From Lachnospiraceae bacterium (GTDB lineage: Bacteria; Bacillota; Clostridia; Lachnospirales; Lachnospiraceae), in assembly GCA_009911195.1 (NCBI GenBank), contig QXWV01000002.1, positions 62,001 to 126,000 on the forward strand: DNA of 64,000 nt. Reading direction: 5' to 3'. Under the pieces are notes generated by a model, which worked only from the letters and a program-made list of their open reading frames with translations, ran no database searches and had not been told where the DNA came from. Each line of letters begins with the position of its first letter. The first letter of the stretch is position 1. The position numbers and the translations under genes are program-made. Positions 53,152 through 61,833 of the stretch are shown here, one piece after another.

Positions 53152-54753
53152 ATGAATTCAAAAGAGAAAAATGTCCAGCCCTTTATCTTAATTACCATCC
53201 TTTTCCTCTGTTTCCTCACTGTCCTTATGCAGGGAGTTCCCGCATTGGCCCATATCCCCAGGGAAGTGATATGGAACGGGTGTATTTTCATGCTGCTTTC
53301 TCTTTTTCTTATTTTTTTATTCCTTTATAGAAAAGGAAAACTGACAGAAGAAAGAACTGTACTCCTAATCATTGCAGCGGGCATGGTCCTGCATTGCTGT
53401 TATGTGCTGTTATCGGGCCTTTATGACAGGCAGCATGATGAAGGGGTATATACCGGAATCGCCACCAGCCAGGTAAATCCCGGCCATATCGGTTATATCG
53501 AATATATTTATAAGTTCCGCAAATTGCCGGATATCAACCCTTACCAGCTTTTTTCCTATTATCATCCCCCACTCCACTACGCCCTGGCCGGTATCTGGCT
53601 GATTTTCCTAACCTCCCTTGGCATGCCTGAAGAGCTGGCCTTTGAAAATCTACAGGTACTTCCGCTGTTTTATTCCGGGCTTCTTATGCTGCTTACCTAT
53701 CATATTTTGAAAAAAACAGGGGCATGTGGAAAACCCCTTTTCACCGGGCTGCTTCTCGTTGCCCTGCATCCGTCGCTGACCATTATGTCGGGCAGCGTCA
53801 ACAATGACATGCTTTCCACCTTGCTTCTTGCCTGCTGTATCTATGCCGTTTTATGCTGGATAAGGGAAAAAACGCTGAAAAACCTCATTTTCATCGCCCT
53901 CTCCATTGGTTTTGGCATGCTTTGTAAAATTAACACGGCCATTATCGCTCTTCCTATAGGGCTGCTTTTCCTGATAGATTTTGTCGGAGCGGTACGCCGC
54001 CAGGAAGGAAATATTTTCTCCAGGGTCTGGCTGTCCATGAAGCATTACCTGCTATTTGCCTTCCTTTCCGGTTTCATAGGTTTATCCTGGATTGTGCGCA
54101 ATCTCATACGTTTCCACGTCAAACCAGGAATATCTTCCGCTACCGAAGCCTCCGTAATGTATACCGGGGATTATGGCCTCTGGGCAAGAATCGGAATCCC
54201 TGCCTTTTCCCACTGGCACTTTTCTTTCCCCTTTCATCCTTTGAGCGGGGATGTGATTCACAATACATGGGTTATCATGTTTCAAACTTCCCTATTTGCG
54301 GAAGTATACCCCACCGAGCTGTCCGGCCTTCCGCTTCTGTTATGCCGGTTTGCATACCCCCTTGCCATTATTACCGCCCTGGCAAGCGCTATCCTCTTCC
54401 TGGCCGTCCAATACCGGAAGTGGAAGTATGGAACTGCCAAACCAACGGCAATTACACTAAAAATGGCCATAACAACCGATGTCCAGAAACAGGAAGCCAT
54501 CTTCCTCTCCACCGGCTATTTGGCCTTTTTGCTCAGTTTTGCTGCTTTTTCCATTAAATATCCCTATACCTGCAGCAGCGATTTTCGGTATATCGTGATT
54601 TGCCTCCTATACATTGCCATAGGGCTGTCCGACAGCGGCAGGCTGTATCCTGAAAAATCACGAGCCTCCATGCTCAGCCGTATCGTCCGAATTGCGGTTT
54701 GGTGTACCCTCGTGCTGGCAGCCATCATCTATATGGCCTGGAACCAGTGGTAA
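53152..54753 (+). CDS. PMT/ArnT-like (GT39/GT83) membrane glycosyltransferase
   Basis: 533 residues with about ten to twelve membrane segments. The first outer loop has YDRQHDEGVYTGIATS with the catalytic-type Asp-Glu, and YHPPLHYALAGIW is the second hallmark of the dolichyl-phosphate-mannose mannosyltransferase superfamily. Such enzymes transfer a sugar from a polyprenyl-phosphate donor outside the membrane. Donor and acceptor are unknown. A TATAAT at 53099-53104 lies 48 bases before the ATG. The gene is divergent from the membrane protein ending at 50840 and convergent with the SorC gene. Confidence 0.8.
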   Translation: MNSKEKNVQPFILITILFLCFLTVLMQGVPALAHIPREVIWNGCIFMLLSLFLIFLFLYRKGKLTEERTVLLIIAAGMVLHCCYVLLSGLYDRQHDEGVYTGIATSQVNPGHIGYIEYIYKFRKLPDINPYQLFSYYHPPLHYALAGIWLIFLTSLGMPEELAFENLQVLPLFYSGLLMLLTYHILKKTGACGKPLFTGLLLVALHPSLTIMSGSVNNDMLSTLLLACCIYAVLCWIREKTLKNLIFIALSIGFGMLCKINTAIIALPIGLLFLIDFVGAVRRQEGNIFSRVWLSMKHYLLFAFLSGFIGLSWIVRNLIRFHVKPGISSATEASVMYTGDYGLWARIGIPAFSHWHFSFPFHPLSGDVIHNTWVIMFQTSLFAEVYPTELSGLPLLLCRFAYPLAIITALASAILFLAVQYRKWKYGTAKPTAITLKMAITTDVQKQEAIFLSTGYLAFLLSFAAFSIKYPYTCSSDFRYIVICLLYIAIGLSDSGRLYPEKSRASMLSRIVRIAVWCTLVLAAIIYMAWNQW

Positions 54754-54770
54754 GATATCCCAAAACCAGC

Positions 54771-55760
54771 TTATACGGAACTGGATGCCCTGGCGATTTC
54801 CATCATTCCCTCCGCACTGAATTCATCCACAATCAACGTATTAACCACCCCGCTGCGCACTGCCCCCACGGCGGCTGCGGACTTCTTTTTATTGCAGATG
54901 ATGCAGACTGCCTGCCCGCAGTCCTTTATCTCCTGAAAGCTTAAACCTATAATCCTGCTGTTAATCGACAAGCCTAATTCCTTCCCTTCTATATCGAAAA
55001 AATGGCCGCCGATATGCCCTACCGCCCCTATGCTTTCCAACCCCTGAAGTGTTTCTTCATTCAGGAATCCTTTCCACGATTTGTACGAAACAGAGCCTAC
55101 GCTTGTTAAAATAATGTCCGCCTTCCTGGATAATTCCAGGCAATCCCTGATGCTTTCCTCTTGCAGAAGTTCATCTTTCAGCTCCTTGCTCCTGACAAAA
55201 AGGGGTGCAAAAATATACCGGTATTCCCCGCCATATGCCATCGCCAGTTCTTTTGCCAAATCTATGGCGTCATGCGCCGGAATAGGGGTATTGGCCGCCC
55301 CCATAATCGGCACTACTGTAATGGGGATATTTTTCTTGTTGTTGGCGCTGATATATTTCACCACACGATATAAAGTATTCCCCCATGAGATTCCCACAAT
55401 AATATCCTTTTTTATAATGGAATCCAGATAATAAGCGGCAACTTGTCCGATGCTTCTTTCAATGTCTTCCATCCCGACACTTTTTACCTTGACCACACGG
55501 ATATTATCCAACGGGAACAAAGCTTTCATATTCGTCTCATACTCCAGGTTGCGCTCCCACGGCTCTTTGATATCAATCCGCACAATCCCCAGTTCCCTGG
55601 CTTCTTTCAGCATTCTGGAAACCTTAGACCTGGATGTATAAAGGCGTTCTGCAATCTGGCTTTGGGTAAGGTTTGAATTATAATACATATTCGCAACCAT
55701 CGCAAGGATATTCCATTTCTGCTGCACGCTCATATCATCATAGTTTTCTAGTTCTGCCAT
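54771..55760 (-). CDS. SorC-family sugar-binding transcriptional regulator
   Basis: 329 residues. N-terminal helix-turn-helix LTQSQIAERLYTSRSKVSRMLKEARELGIV; C-terminal sugar-phosphate-binding domain with VGISWGNTLYRVVKYI and VGAVRSGVVNTLIVDE. Members (SorC, DeoR, LsrR, CggR) respond to phosphorylated sugars. It is the last gene of the operon that starts with the FGGY kinase, so its inducer is probably the kinase product. The palindrome at 58567-58580 is its candidate operator. Confidence 0.92.
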   Translation of the reverse strand: MAELENYDDMSVQQKWNILAMVANMYYNSNLTQSQIAERLYTSRSKVSRMLKEARELGIVRIDIKEPWERNLEYETNMKALFPLDNIRVVKVKSVGMEDIERSIGQVAAYYLDSIIKKDIIVGISWGNTLYRVVKYISANNKKNIPITVVPIMGAANTPIPAHDAIDLAKELAMAYGGEYRYIFAPLFVRSKELKDELLQEESIRDCLELSRKADIILTSVGSVSYKSWKGFLNEETLQGLESIGAVGHIGGHFFDIEGKELGLSINSRIIGLSFQEIKDCGQAVCIICNKKKSAAAVGAVRSGVVNTLIVDEFSAEGMMEIARASSSV

Positions 55761-55822
55761 ATAGGAAAATACCTATTCCTTTCCGTTGCCATAAGGCATT
55801 TCCGAACTATCCGCGAACCCGC

Positions 55823-56860
55823 TTAAAAAATATACATCGCTACCTCATCCGTCTCCCGGTTAGCACAGACCAGCCTGTCCTTCCCATGATAAGAATAGCC
55901 GTATACATTTGCCGGCCCACAGTCCTCGTCCAATGTATGGAACATATAGCCCTGTTTGTTTTCATCCCATGTAAAAGCCAACAGTCTTTTTGCCCCACGC
56001 CTATATCCGGCCACCACTGTTGCTTTCCCGTTTATTTTACCACCCCAAATCGCATGGAGGAACTCCGCCTGTTCCGGATATGCATATACCTTCCGGTATC
56101 CTTCTTCCGACTTCCTGTAAATGGATATTTCTGAGCCATGGAAAGGGGATAGCACGAAAAGTTCATCCTCCCCATCTCCATCCAAATCTATCATCACCGC
56201 ATCGCTGGCCGGCGTATCCAAAAGCTGGTGGATTTCCCATTGGCCATCAGGCGTCTTTGGGGGATAAAAAAGAAAAATCCCGTTTTCGCTGCATATCAAA
56301 GCCGCCTCATTCCCTTCTTTCTCCACTTTGCAATAGCCGTGGTTCTTAAGCATGCCGTCTTTGATTACTTCCAGTTGCAAAGGATTCCCTTCATGATAGG
56401 CGGAAATATCCTCTGGCAGCCTGGCGCCATAAACCTTTCCCGGCATGGACCAGTCATCCTTATACTGATGGCCCGATTTTATCGTACATGCAATTAAATA
56501 TTTCTCGCCGCCGCTGCTTAAAATGTCAAAACGATGCACAAATGGCAATGGAACGAGAGACCGGATTTCCCAGCCGCCTTTTCCATCGGGCACTGCACTG
56601 ACAATCCCTGCTTCTTTCCCGTCATTAGGCGAATAAAACCTATGGGTTGCCAGGAATTGCCCATCCTTTCCCGGAATCTGAACCATTGTCATTACCCCTC
56701 CCGGCCCTTCCCAAACCGTAGCTTTCTCATTTCCATCCCCATCAAAAAGAATACAGCGGTCCTTTTTTTCCGCCGCAACTAAAATATGCAGGCTGCCCTC
56801 ATAATATAGAGGAGCAACTGCATAACATTTTTCCAACTGTGCCAAAACCCTTTTTTCCAT
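55823..56860 (-). CDS. Cytosolic FG-GAP/VCBS-type beta-propeller protein
   Basis: 345 residues. No signal peptide, unusual for proteins with FG-GAP/VCBS calcium-binding repeats. Repeat signatures include ILFDGDGNEKATVW and MIDLDGDGEDELFVLSPF; repeated aromatic-Gly blades cover the chain. The ATG at 56860 has AAGGGA 12 bases upstream; a GTG-like or ATG codon at 56872 abuts it. It lies between the kinase (75-base gap) and the SorC regulator (62-base gap). A lactonase or mutarotase-like activity, or a sugar sensor, is possible, but neither can be shown from the sequence. Confidence 0.75.
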   Translation of the reverse strand: MEKRVLAQLEKCYAVAPLYYEGSLHILVAAEKKDRCILFDGDGNEKATVWEGPGGVMTMVQIPGKDGQFLATHRFYSPNDGKEAGIVSAVPDGKGGWEIRSLVPLPFVHRFDILSSGGEKYLIACTIKSGHQYKDDWSMPGKVYGARLPEDISAYHEGNPLQLEVIKDGMLKNHGYCKVEKEGNEAALICSENGIFLFYPPKTPDGQWEIHQLLDTPASDAVMIDLDGDGEDELFVLSPFHGSEISIYRKSEEGYRKVYAYPEQAEFLHAIWGGKINGKATVVAGYRRGAKRLLAFTWDENKQGYMFHTLDEDCGPANVYGYSYHGKDRLVCANRETDEVAMYIF

Positions 56861-56903
56861 ACCAATAACCATTCCCTTTCCACAACCTGTAAACCATGTT
56901 TAA

Positions 56904-56929
56904 CGCCCCGTTGCCTGCGGCGGGGTTGT
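56904..56929. repeat. Interspersed repeat, CGCCAAATA family, hairpin part only
   Basis: On the minus strand AACCCCGCCGCAGGCAACGG then GGCGTT, matching the hairpin at the start of the copy at 50461 at about 19 of 26 bases. It lies between the kinase stop and the propeller gene. Confidence 0.4.
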
Positions 56930-56935
56930 TAGCTT

Positions 56936-58405
56936 CTATGCGCCATATAACCTTTTATAAATGAGATTCATTTTTTTCCTATATTCCTGATATAGCTTTA
57001 CCTCTCCCCCCGAAGGGAAATATTCCCGCATATCCCTGTTTCCGTCGATTTTATCAAAAGCCTCTTCCACGGAAGCGTACAACCCTAATGCGGCGGATGC
57101 CACCATAAGCGCACCCCTTACTGTGGCATCCGTTTTCCCTTTCCGGATAAGCCTGCTGCCATAAACTTTCGCCTGCATTTCATTGAAGGCTTCGCTGTTG
57201 GTAAGCCCTCCGTTAATATAAATCCGGTCCACATCCGTATAATCCCGCATTGCCTCTATTCCATTACCAATCTCATAGCAAATCCCTTCCAACAGGCTTC
57301 TCAGCATATCGCACCTTTTTGTATTCAATGTAATACATGCAAAATGCCCTGTAGCATCTGTATTGAAGTCCGGCGTTCCCCTCCCCTGAAAGTAAGGGAT
57401 GCAGATACATCCGTTTGCCCCTGCGGAAGATTTTTCTATTTCATCATTAATGGCCTCCAGCGAAGACTTATCCGGGTAAAATTCATGGCGAAACCAGTCA
57501 AAAGCGGAACAGCATGTCAGGACATTGGATTCCAGCACATATTGCCCTTTTACAGAAGAACAATTGCAAATTACATTTGGCTTTAAATTTTCCGGTATCT
57601 TTTCCACCGCTGAAACAAGAAACCCTCCGGTGCCCGCTGTCACGGAAAGGATTCCTTCCCTCACCACACCCTGTCCGATAGCCCCGCACTGCTGGTCTCC
57701 GCCCGCTGTGATAACGGGTATTCTTTCCGGGCATCCCGTAATTTTGGCCGCCTCTTTTGTCAAATATCCACTGATGCTTCCTACTTCTGTCAATTCGCAA
57801 AGCTTCTCTTTTTCCACGCAGAACATTTCCAGCAGTTCCTCATCCCATTTTTTTGTTCTTACGTTCATCAGATGGGAACGGCTGCCATAAGAATAATCCG
57901 TACAGATATTTCCTGTCAAAAGATAAATCAAATAATCCGGAATCGTCATAAATTTATACGTTTTCCGATAAATATCTTCCCTTTTTTCCCTTATCCATGC
58001 CATCTTCCCCGCCGAAAATACCGGGTTAACCATGGAACCGCTGAGTAAAAATATCCTGTCATTATATCTTTCCAGCCGCCTGCAAATTTCCTGGCTTCTC
58101 TTATCCTGCCACATGATGGCATTGCCCATGGGCCTCATCTGGAAATCCATGGCCAAAATAGAAGACCTCTGGGCAGTCAGCACAATAGCGTCGATACGCC
58201 GTTTCCCAGCCTTTGCTTTTTCCGACACATCTTTTAAAATATGATATAATGCATTTTTCCAGTCCTCCGGATTTTGCTCCGCCCTGCCGCCTTCCATATA
58301 AATAACATGGTAGAAAATCTGTTTTCCAGTAAATTCCTCCCCTTCATGGTCTAGCAATACGCCACGCATACTGGATGTTCCTACGTCAATCACTAAAATG
58401 TCCAC
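56936..58405 (-). CDS. FGGY-family carbohydrate kinase
   Basis: 489 residues. N-terminal ATP/sugar domain LVIDVGTSSMRGVLLD; FGGY signatures include GGDQQCGAIGQGVVREGILSVTAGTGGF (phosphate 2 region) and YINGGLTNSEAFNEMQAKVYG (adenosine region). The start is GTG at 58405, 5 bases after AGGAG; a TTG at 58411 is closer to the site. Sequence is nearest in style to xylulo-, glycero- and LsrK-type kinases, so the substrate is open. It heads an operon with a cytosolic propeller and a SorC regulator. Confidence 0.92.
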   Translation of the reverse strand: MDILVIDVGTSSMRGVLLDHEGEEFTGKQIFYHVIYMEGGRAEQNPEDWKNALYHILKDVSEKAKAGKRRIDAIVLTAQRSSILAMDFQMRPMGNAIMWQDKRSQEICRRLERYNDRIFLLSGSMVNPVFSAGKMAWIREKREDIYRKTYKFMTIPDYLIYLLTGNICTDYSYGSRSHLMNVRTKKWDEELLEMFCVEKEKLCELTEVGSISGYLTKEAAKITGCPERIPVITAGGDQQCGAIGQGVVREGILSVTAGTGGFLVSAVEKIPENLKPNVICNCSSVKGQYVLESNVLTCCSAFDWFRHEFYPDKSSLEAINDEIEKSSAGANGCICIPYFQGRGTPDFNTDATGHFACITLNTKRCDMLRSLLEGICYEIGNGIEAMRDYTDVDRIYINGGLTNSEAFNEMQAKVYGSRLIRKGKTDATVRGALMVASAALGLYASVEEAFDKIDGNRDMREYFPSGGEVKLYQEYRKKMNLIYKRLYGA

Positions 58406-58528
58406 ACCCAATCTCCTTTTATAACCCCGGCCCTGTACTGGCGCTCTGTTTCAGAAATTCCCGATACGGAATACCAGTGCATCTCTTCCTGCCATTTTCC
58501 AAATGGCTTATCTGATATAGTTACCTTA

Positions 58529-58580
58529 TCATGTGCATTTTTTCATGTAAATATTTTTGCAAATTCTGCACAGATGTGCA
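58529..58580. promoter_or_regulatory. Candidate SorC operator region upstream of the FGGY kinase
   Basis: A perfect palindrome TGCACA-GA-TGTGCA at 58567-58580 and a second half-site ATGTGCAT at 58531-58538, 36 bases apart, in the promoter region of the kinase operon. SorC/LsrR-type proteins often bind paired sites of this form; binding here is inference. Confidence 0.5.
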
Positions 58581-58624
58581 TGGGTATGGTGTGGAAACAT
58601 TTTTCTATCATCCAATAATCAGCT

Positions 58625-59203
58625 CTACTCCCTAAACGTAATCTTCCCCGAAGCTGTATCCATAGCTTCTATGATGGCCAGGGATTCCAGGCGGTATCCC
58701 AGATTCCTTATTACTTTGCCTCCCATCTGAAAGCCTTTTTCTATGGCAATACCAATTCCCGCCACCGTCGCCCCAGCCTCCTTCACAATGGAAATCAGCC
58801 CCTGCAGTGCACATCCATTGGCCAGGAAATCATCAATAATTAAAATATTCTCGCCTTCCGTCAAATACTTCCTGGATACTATAACCTGGTTTTTGCATTT
58901 ATGGGTAAAGGATTCCACTTCCGCAATGTACATTTCCCCCTCCAGGTTCACGCTCTTCGCCTTTTTTGCAAAAACAACCGGAACATTAAAATATCTGGCC
59001 GCAATACAGGCAATCCCGATTCCAGAAGCTTCGATAGTCAATATTTTATCTATTTCCACATCCTTGAACCGGCGGGCGAATTCCTCCCCCATCTGCTCAA
59101 ATAGCAGGATATCCATCTGATGGTTCAGGAAGCTGTCCACCTTTAATACGTTGCCTTCTTTTACTATTCCATCCTTCTGTATACGTTCTTCTAAAAAATT
59201 CAT
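58625..59203 (-). CDS. xpt: Xanthine phosphoribosyltransferase Xpt
   Basis: 192 residues. PRPP-binding loop [21 protein letters not shown]-terminal [13 protein letters not shown] and [13 protein letters not shown] are typical of Xpt. It converts xanthine and PRPP to XMP in purine salvage. A promoter (TTCATA, 17 bases, TATAAT) lies at 59266-59294. No purine riboswitch is visible in the 62-base leader and no permease gene follows, unlike the common xpt-pbuX arrangement. Confidence 0.94.
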   Translation of the reverse strand: MNFLEERIQKDGIVKEGNVLKVDSFLNHQMDILLFEQMGEEFARRFKDVEIDKILTIEASGIGIACIAARYFNVPVVFAKKAKSVNLEGEMYIAEVESFTHKCKNQVIVSRKYLTEGENILIIDDFLANGCALQGLISIVKEAGATVAGIGIAIEKGFQMGGKVIRNLGYRLESLAIIEAMDTASGKITFRE

Positions 59204-59265
59204 ATGTACTCCAATCTACTTCCATATATTTATGGTTCATCAAAATGTCAGGTTACTATTTTATT

Positions 59266-59294
59266 ATTATAGCATGGATTACCTTATTTATGAA
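59266..59294 (-). promoter_or_regulatory. Predicted xpt promoter
   Basis: On the minus strand TTCATA, a 17-base spacer and TATAAT, 63 bases before the xpt start codon. Confidence 0.5.
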
Positions 59295-59296
59295 AA

Positions 59297-59385
59297 CTTT
59301 CCTATATGGTGAAAAATAGTTGGCCCGGCGGTCAACTATTGGCGACTTACAACACTGTGGCGTAATTTTCTATAATATAAAAAAG
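59297..59385. repeat. Modular hairpin repeat downstream of the small membrane-protein gene
   Basis: Hairpin AATAGTTGGCC-CGGC-GGTCAACTATT (59315-59340) and core GGCGACTTACAACACTGTGG... (59341-59385). The AAAGAATGC hairpin module is missing, unlike the units at 12157 and 35314. The preceding TTTCCTATATGGTGAAAAAT resembles the end of another core. Confidence 0.75.
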
Positions 59386-59457
59386 CCCATAAAAGCAAAT
59401 ACCCGAATCCGTCCATTGCTTCTACAAGCTCTTTTTTTAAAAACTATGTAAATTTGG

Positions 59458-60042
59458 TCAACTCTTCCTCGCTTCCTTCTTCGCCGCCTTAATATCGGTA
59501 ATACCGTTAGCCGCATTGATTTCCTGGGCAAATGCCTGAGCGAACTGCCCGAAAGCTTCGGCCTCTTCCTTTTGCTGGATATTCACCGGATGGTACTTAT
59601 CCTCCTTCGTGTTGCTGGCTACCACGAAAAGATTCATCAGCTCTTTCCTGTCCTTGCCATACAAGGTCAGCAGGCCATTCTTCGTCTCCGCCATACCCAG
59701 GTCGCCTTTTTCAAAATGAATGGGTTCGCTGTAGCTGATATCCCCGCCTTCAAATGACAATGGTACCAGATACAAATCCCCCGGCTTAAATGCTACACCA
59801 TAATACCAATATTTTGTAGTGGAAGTCACAGTCCTTCCGCCCCCGCCGAAGGAATATTCTTCCCTTGTCCCATAGGCTGCCGTATAAGCTTCGCTGCCCG
59901 GCACTACCTTTTTCACAATGTCCTTTACTTTCTGCTTTTCTTCACTGTTTGCTCCCTTCTTTTCGTCAATTGTCATCTTTACGTAAACAATCACAAAAAG
60001 AACTACAACTGCCACAACCCCGATAATAATATAATTTGTCAT
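59458..60042 (-). CDS. Hypothetical protein with one N-terminal membrane segment
   Basis: 194 residues from the ATG at 60042 (GGAAAGGGAGAG upstream). A membrane helix at 4-22 (IIIGVVAVVVLFVIVYV) is followed by a Lys/Glu-rich region and a domain with YWYYGVAFKPGDLYLVPLSFEGGDISYSEPIHF, which has a PH-like or beta-sandwich look. The end is a charged helix with Ala/Lys (ITDIKAAKKEARKS). I do not recognise the family. It is 100 bases after another small membrane protein on the same strand and may be cotranscribed. Confidence 0.7.
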   Translation of the reverse strand: MTNYIIIGVVAVVVLFVIVYVKMTIDEKKGANSEEKQKVKDIVKKVVPGSEAYTAAYGTREEYSFGGGGRTVTSTTKYWYYGVAFKPGDLYLVPLSFEGGDISYSEPIHFEKGDLGMAETKNGLLTLYGKDRKELMNLFVVASNTKEDKYHPVNIQQKEEAEAFGQFAQAFAQEINAANGITDIKAAKKEARKS

Positions 60043-60142
60043 ATAATTTCTCTCCCTTTCCTCCGGCCTTCGTTTTTCATATATTCCTGGCACATATCCT
60101 TAAGCATATATACAAGGATGCCAAGACCGCCCATCTGCCGGA

Positions 60143-60583
60143 CTAAATCGTATCAAAGTATGCGCGGTTAAAATTCTTTTTCCCATCTTTTATGTACGTC
60201 ATATCAAACTTCCTTACCGCCGTACACATGTAAGTCCGGGTAAATGCCGAATAGTTGGACTTAATATCCATAAATGAAATCTCCCCCAGTTCATCCAATG
60301 TCCACTTTCTACCACCGGCTACAATGCCATTTTCATAAAATAGCACACAATCCTTCCAATGAATCAAAGGAAAAAACACCCAAATCGCAGCGCCAAAAGC
60401 AATGAGCGCTACCAGAAACCCGGCCTGAAAACTGACAGGCTTTCCCTGCGGCGGATTCCCCCTCATACCAGCCAGTATGATGACCCCGGCCACCAGGACA
60501 CGAAGCGAAGTCCGCAGCACGATTTTTCCAATATTGGCATGGGCTTCCGTTAATTTCCGCCCTATCGCTTTTTCCCCCTGCAT
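60143..60583 (-). CDS. Hypothetical small membrane protein
   Basis: 146 residues. Two membrane segments (about 27-40 and 53-76: VLVAGVIILAGM and FLVALIAFGAAIWVFFPLI) precede a soluble tail (CVLFYENGIVAGGRKWTLDELGEISFMDIKSNYSAF) that resembles a bacterial PH-like domain with a two-helix hairpin in front. The function is unknown. GGGGGC precedes the ATG. It is directly upstream of the other small membrane-protein gene, and the two share the one-or-two-helix plus beta-domain layout. Confidence 0.68.
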   Translation of the reverse strand: MQGEKAIGRKLTEAHANIGKIVLRTSLRVLVAGVIILAGMRGNPPQGKPVSFQAGFLVALIAFGAAIWVFFPLIHWKDCVLFYENGIVAGGRKWTLDELGEISFMDIKSNYSAFTRTYMCTAVRKFDMTYIKDGKKNFNRAYFDTI

Positions 60584-60793
60584 CCTATGCTTTAGCCCCC
60601 TTCCCTCTTTTATTCCTGCTATGATTCAGATGCCAGAAGCTTTTCCTAAACAAGGCTTTTAACGCCCGAACCCTGCTGGCAAACAAATCTATTTATTACT
60701 ATCGGAGCGGCTGCCCTTTTCCTTTAGATGTTTTGCATATTTGGAAATTTCCGGACAGATTTGGTAAAAGGGGTTGCCAATCCGCCAATCCGC

Positions 60794-61444
60794 CTAAATC
60801 TTGTTATGAAAAGAAAGTATCAATAGCACGCAAGTTATTATCATTAATAGAGCCACTAATAAAACTCCAATATTTATCCGCACTTTACCTGAATGCCGCT
60901 TAGATTCAATTAAATTTAAACGGCGCAATGAAGCAACAACAGGTTTATACAAAAGCATTGTTATTGCCGCATTCAATCCTCCCTTAATCAAATTAAACGG
61001 TAAAAATGCCGGAAGCAACAATTCTACAACAGCTTCTCTCGGATAACCCATATAGATAGGAGCAATCAAATAGTTCCAAAGCATCATTACTACAACCTGG
61101 CAACCACAACCACAAAAAAGTCCAAATATGGCGCCCGATAACTTATGTTTCCTTTTATAGATTAATGCAGCGGTACACGCAAAGGAACAGCTTGAAATCA
61201 TATTCATAATACAACCCAAAATTCCCGTTCCGCTAATCGTTAACATTTGCACTACAGAAACAATCATTGTTACAACAAATGAAGTAAGAGGCCCAAAAAT
61301 AAATCCACCAATTACTATGATAACATCTTTGGGGTCATACTTCAAAAAAAGTACGAGGGGGATGCGCCCGGCAACCACTGCGGCATAAGCAAGTGCACAC
61401 AGCATACCTATTGTTGTGAGTTTCTTTGTTTTACTGATATTCAT
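60794..61444 (-). CDS. ribU: Riboflavin ECF transporter substrate-binding subunit RibU
   Basis: 216 residues, six membrane segments, S-component of an ECF (energy-coupling factor) vitamin importer. N-terminal KKLTTIGMLCALAYAAVVAGRIPLV and VIVIGGFIFGPLTSFVVTMIVSVVQMLT are typical of RibU. It needs EcfA/EcfT encoded elsewhere. AAGGAGG precedes the ATG. An FMN riboswitch with a classic terminator lies in its leader, so it is switched off when FMN is plentiful; this settles riboflavin as the likely substrate. Confidence 0.95.
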   Translation of the reverse strand: MNISKTKKLTTIGMLCALAYAAVVAGRIPLVLFLKYDPKDVIIVIGGFIFGPLTSFVVTMIVSVVQMLTISGTGILGCIMNMISSCSFACTAALIYKRKHKLSGAIFGLFCGCGCQVVVMMLWNYLIAPIYMGYPREAVVELLLPAFLPFNLIKGGLNAAITMLLYKPVVASLRRLNLIESKRHSGKVRINIGVLLVALLMIITCVLLILSFHNKI

Positions 61445-61468
61445 TTGAATACCTCCTTAAATAAAATT

Positions 61469-61503
61469 AACACTTGAAAATATCTGAATGCCTTTCAAGT
61501 GTT
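61469..61503 (-). promoter_or_regulatory. Hairpin just before the ribU ribosome site
   Basis: AACACTTGAAA / TTTCAAGTGTT, 11 bp with a 13-base loop, followed by AATTTTATTT and then AAGGAGG. It may be a second weak terminator or simply separate the riboswitch from the ribosome site. Confidence 0.5.
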
Positions 61504-61510
61504 AAAATTT

Positions 61511-61600
61511 AAGGTGTATTGAAAATGTCAACAGAGCGATTTGACAAAAAAGAGTGCAAAAACCATTGTCAGATTTATTCTGACAATCTCAATACACCTT
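61511..61600 (-). terminator. FMN riboswitch expression platform: terminator within a 12-bp antiterminator
   Basis: Terminator ATTGTCAG-AATAAAT-CTGACAAT (61565-61587) followed on the minus strand by GGTTTTTGCACTCTTTTTT. It is bracketed by AAGGTGTATTGA (61600-61589 in RNA order) and its exact complement TCAATACACCTT (61522-61511). The first arm overlaps the 3' strand of aptamer helix P1, so ligand binding would free or trap it. Confidence 0.7.
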
Positions 61601-61705
61601 CTTTAATCCGGACTATACCGTCGGTTTTGGAATTTCACCAAACCCCGCGCTTTCGCGCCCGCGGACTATAACCGCCGATCGGGAATTTCACCCTGCCCTG
61701 AAGAC
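61597..61705 (-). promoter_or_regulatory. FMN riboswitch (RFN element)
   Basis: The conserved aptamer blocks are all visible on the minus strand in order: TCAGGGCAGGGTGAAATTCC, CGGCGGTTATAGTCC, GGTGAAATTCC, ACCGACGGTATAGTCCGGAT, AAAGAAGG. FMN binding normally lowers expression of riboflavin uptake or synthesis genes. It lies 153 bases before ribU. Confidence 0.95.
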
Positions 61706-61731
61706 ATTACAAATATTCAATTGTTTAAAAA

Positions 61732-61760
61732 AATATAGCACACAGCAAAGAAAAAGTCAA
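61732..61760 (-). promoter_or_regulatory. Predicted ribU promoter
   Basis: On the minus strand TTGACT, a 17-base spacer and TATATT, about 30 bases before the FMN aptamer. Confidence 0.65.
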
Positions 61761-61833
61761 TTTCCTCTTATTCGGCTTAAAGGCTTCGCAGAAGGATTTT
61801 TTACTCCAAAAATTTCATCTGCTTTATTATCTC

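Noticed and set aside
59204-59265. Possible purine riboswitch before xpt
   Set aside because: None of the conserved loop or helix blocks of the purine aptamer are visible, and the leader is only about 60 bases.
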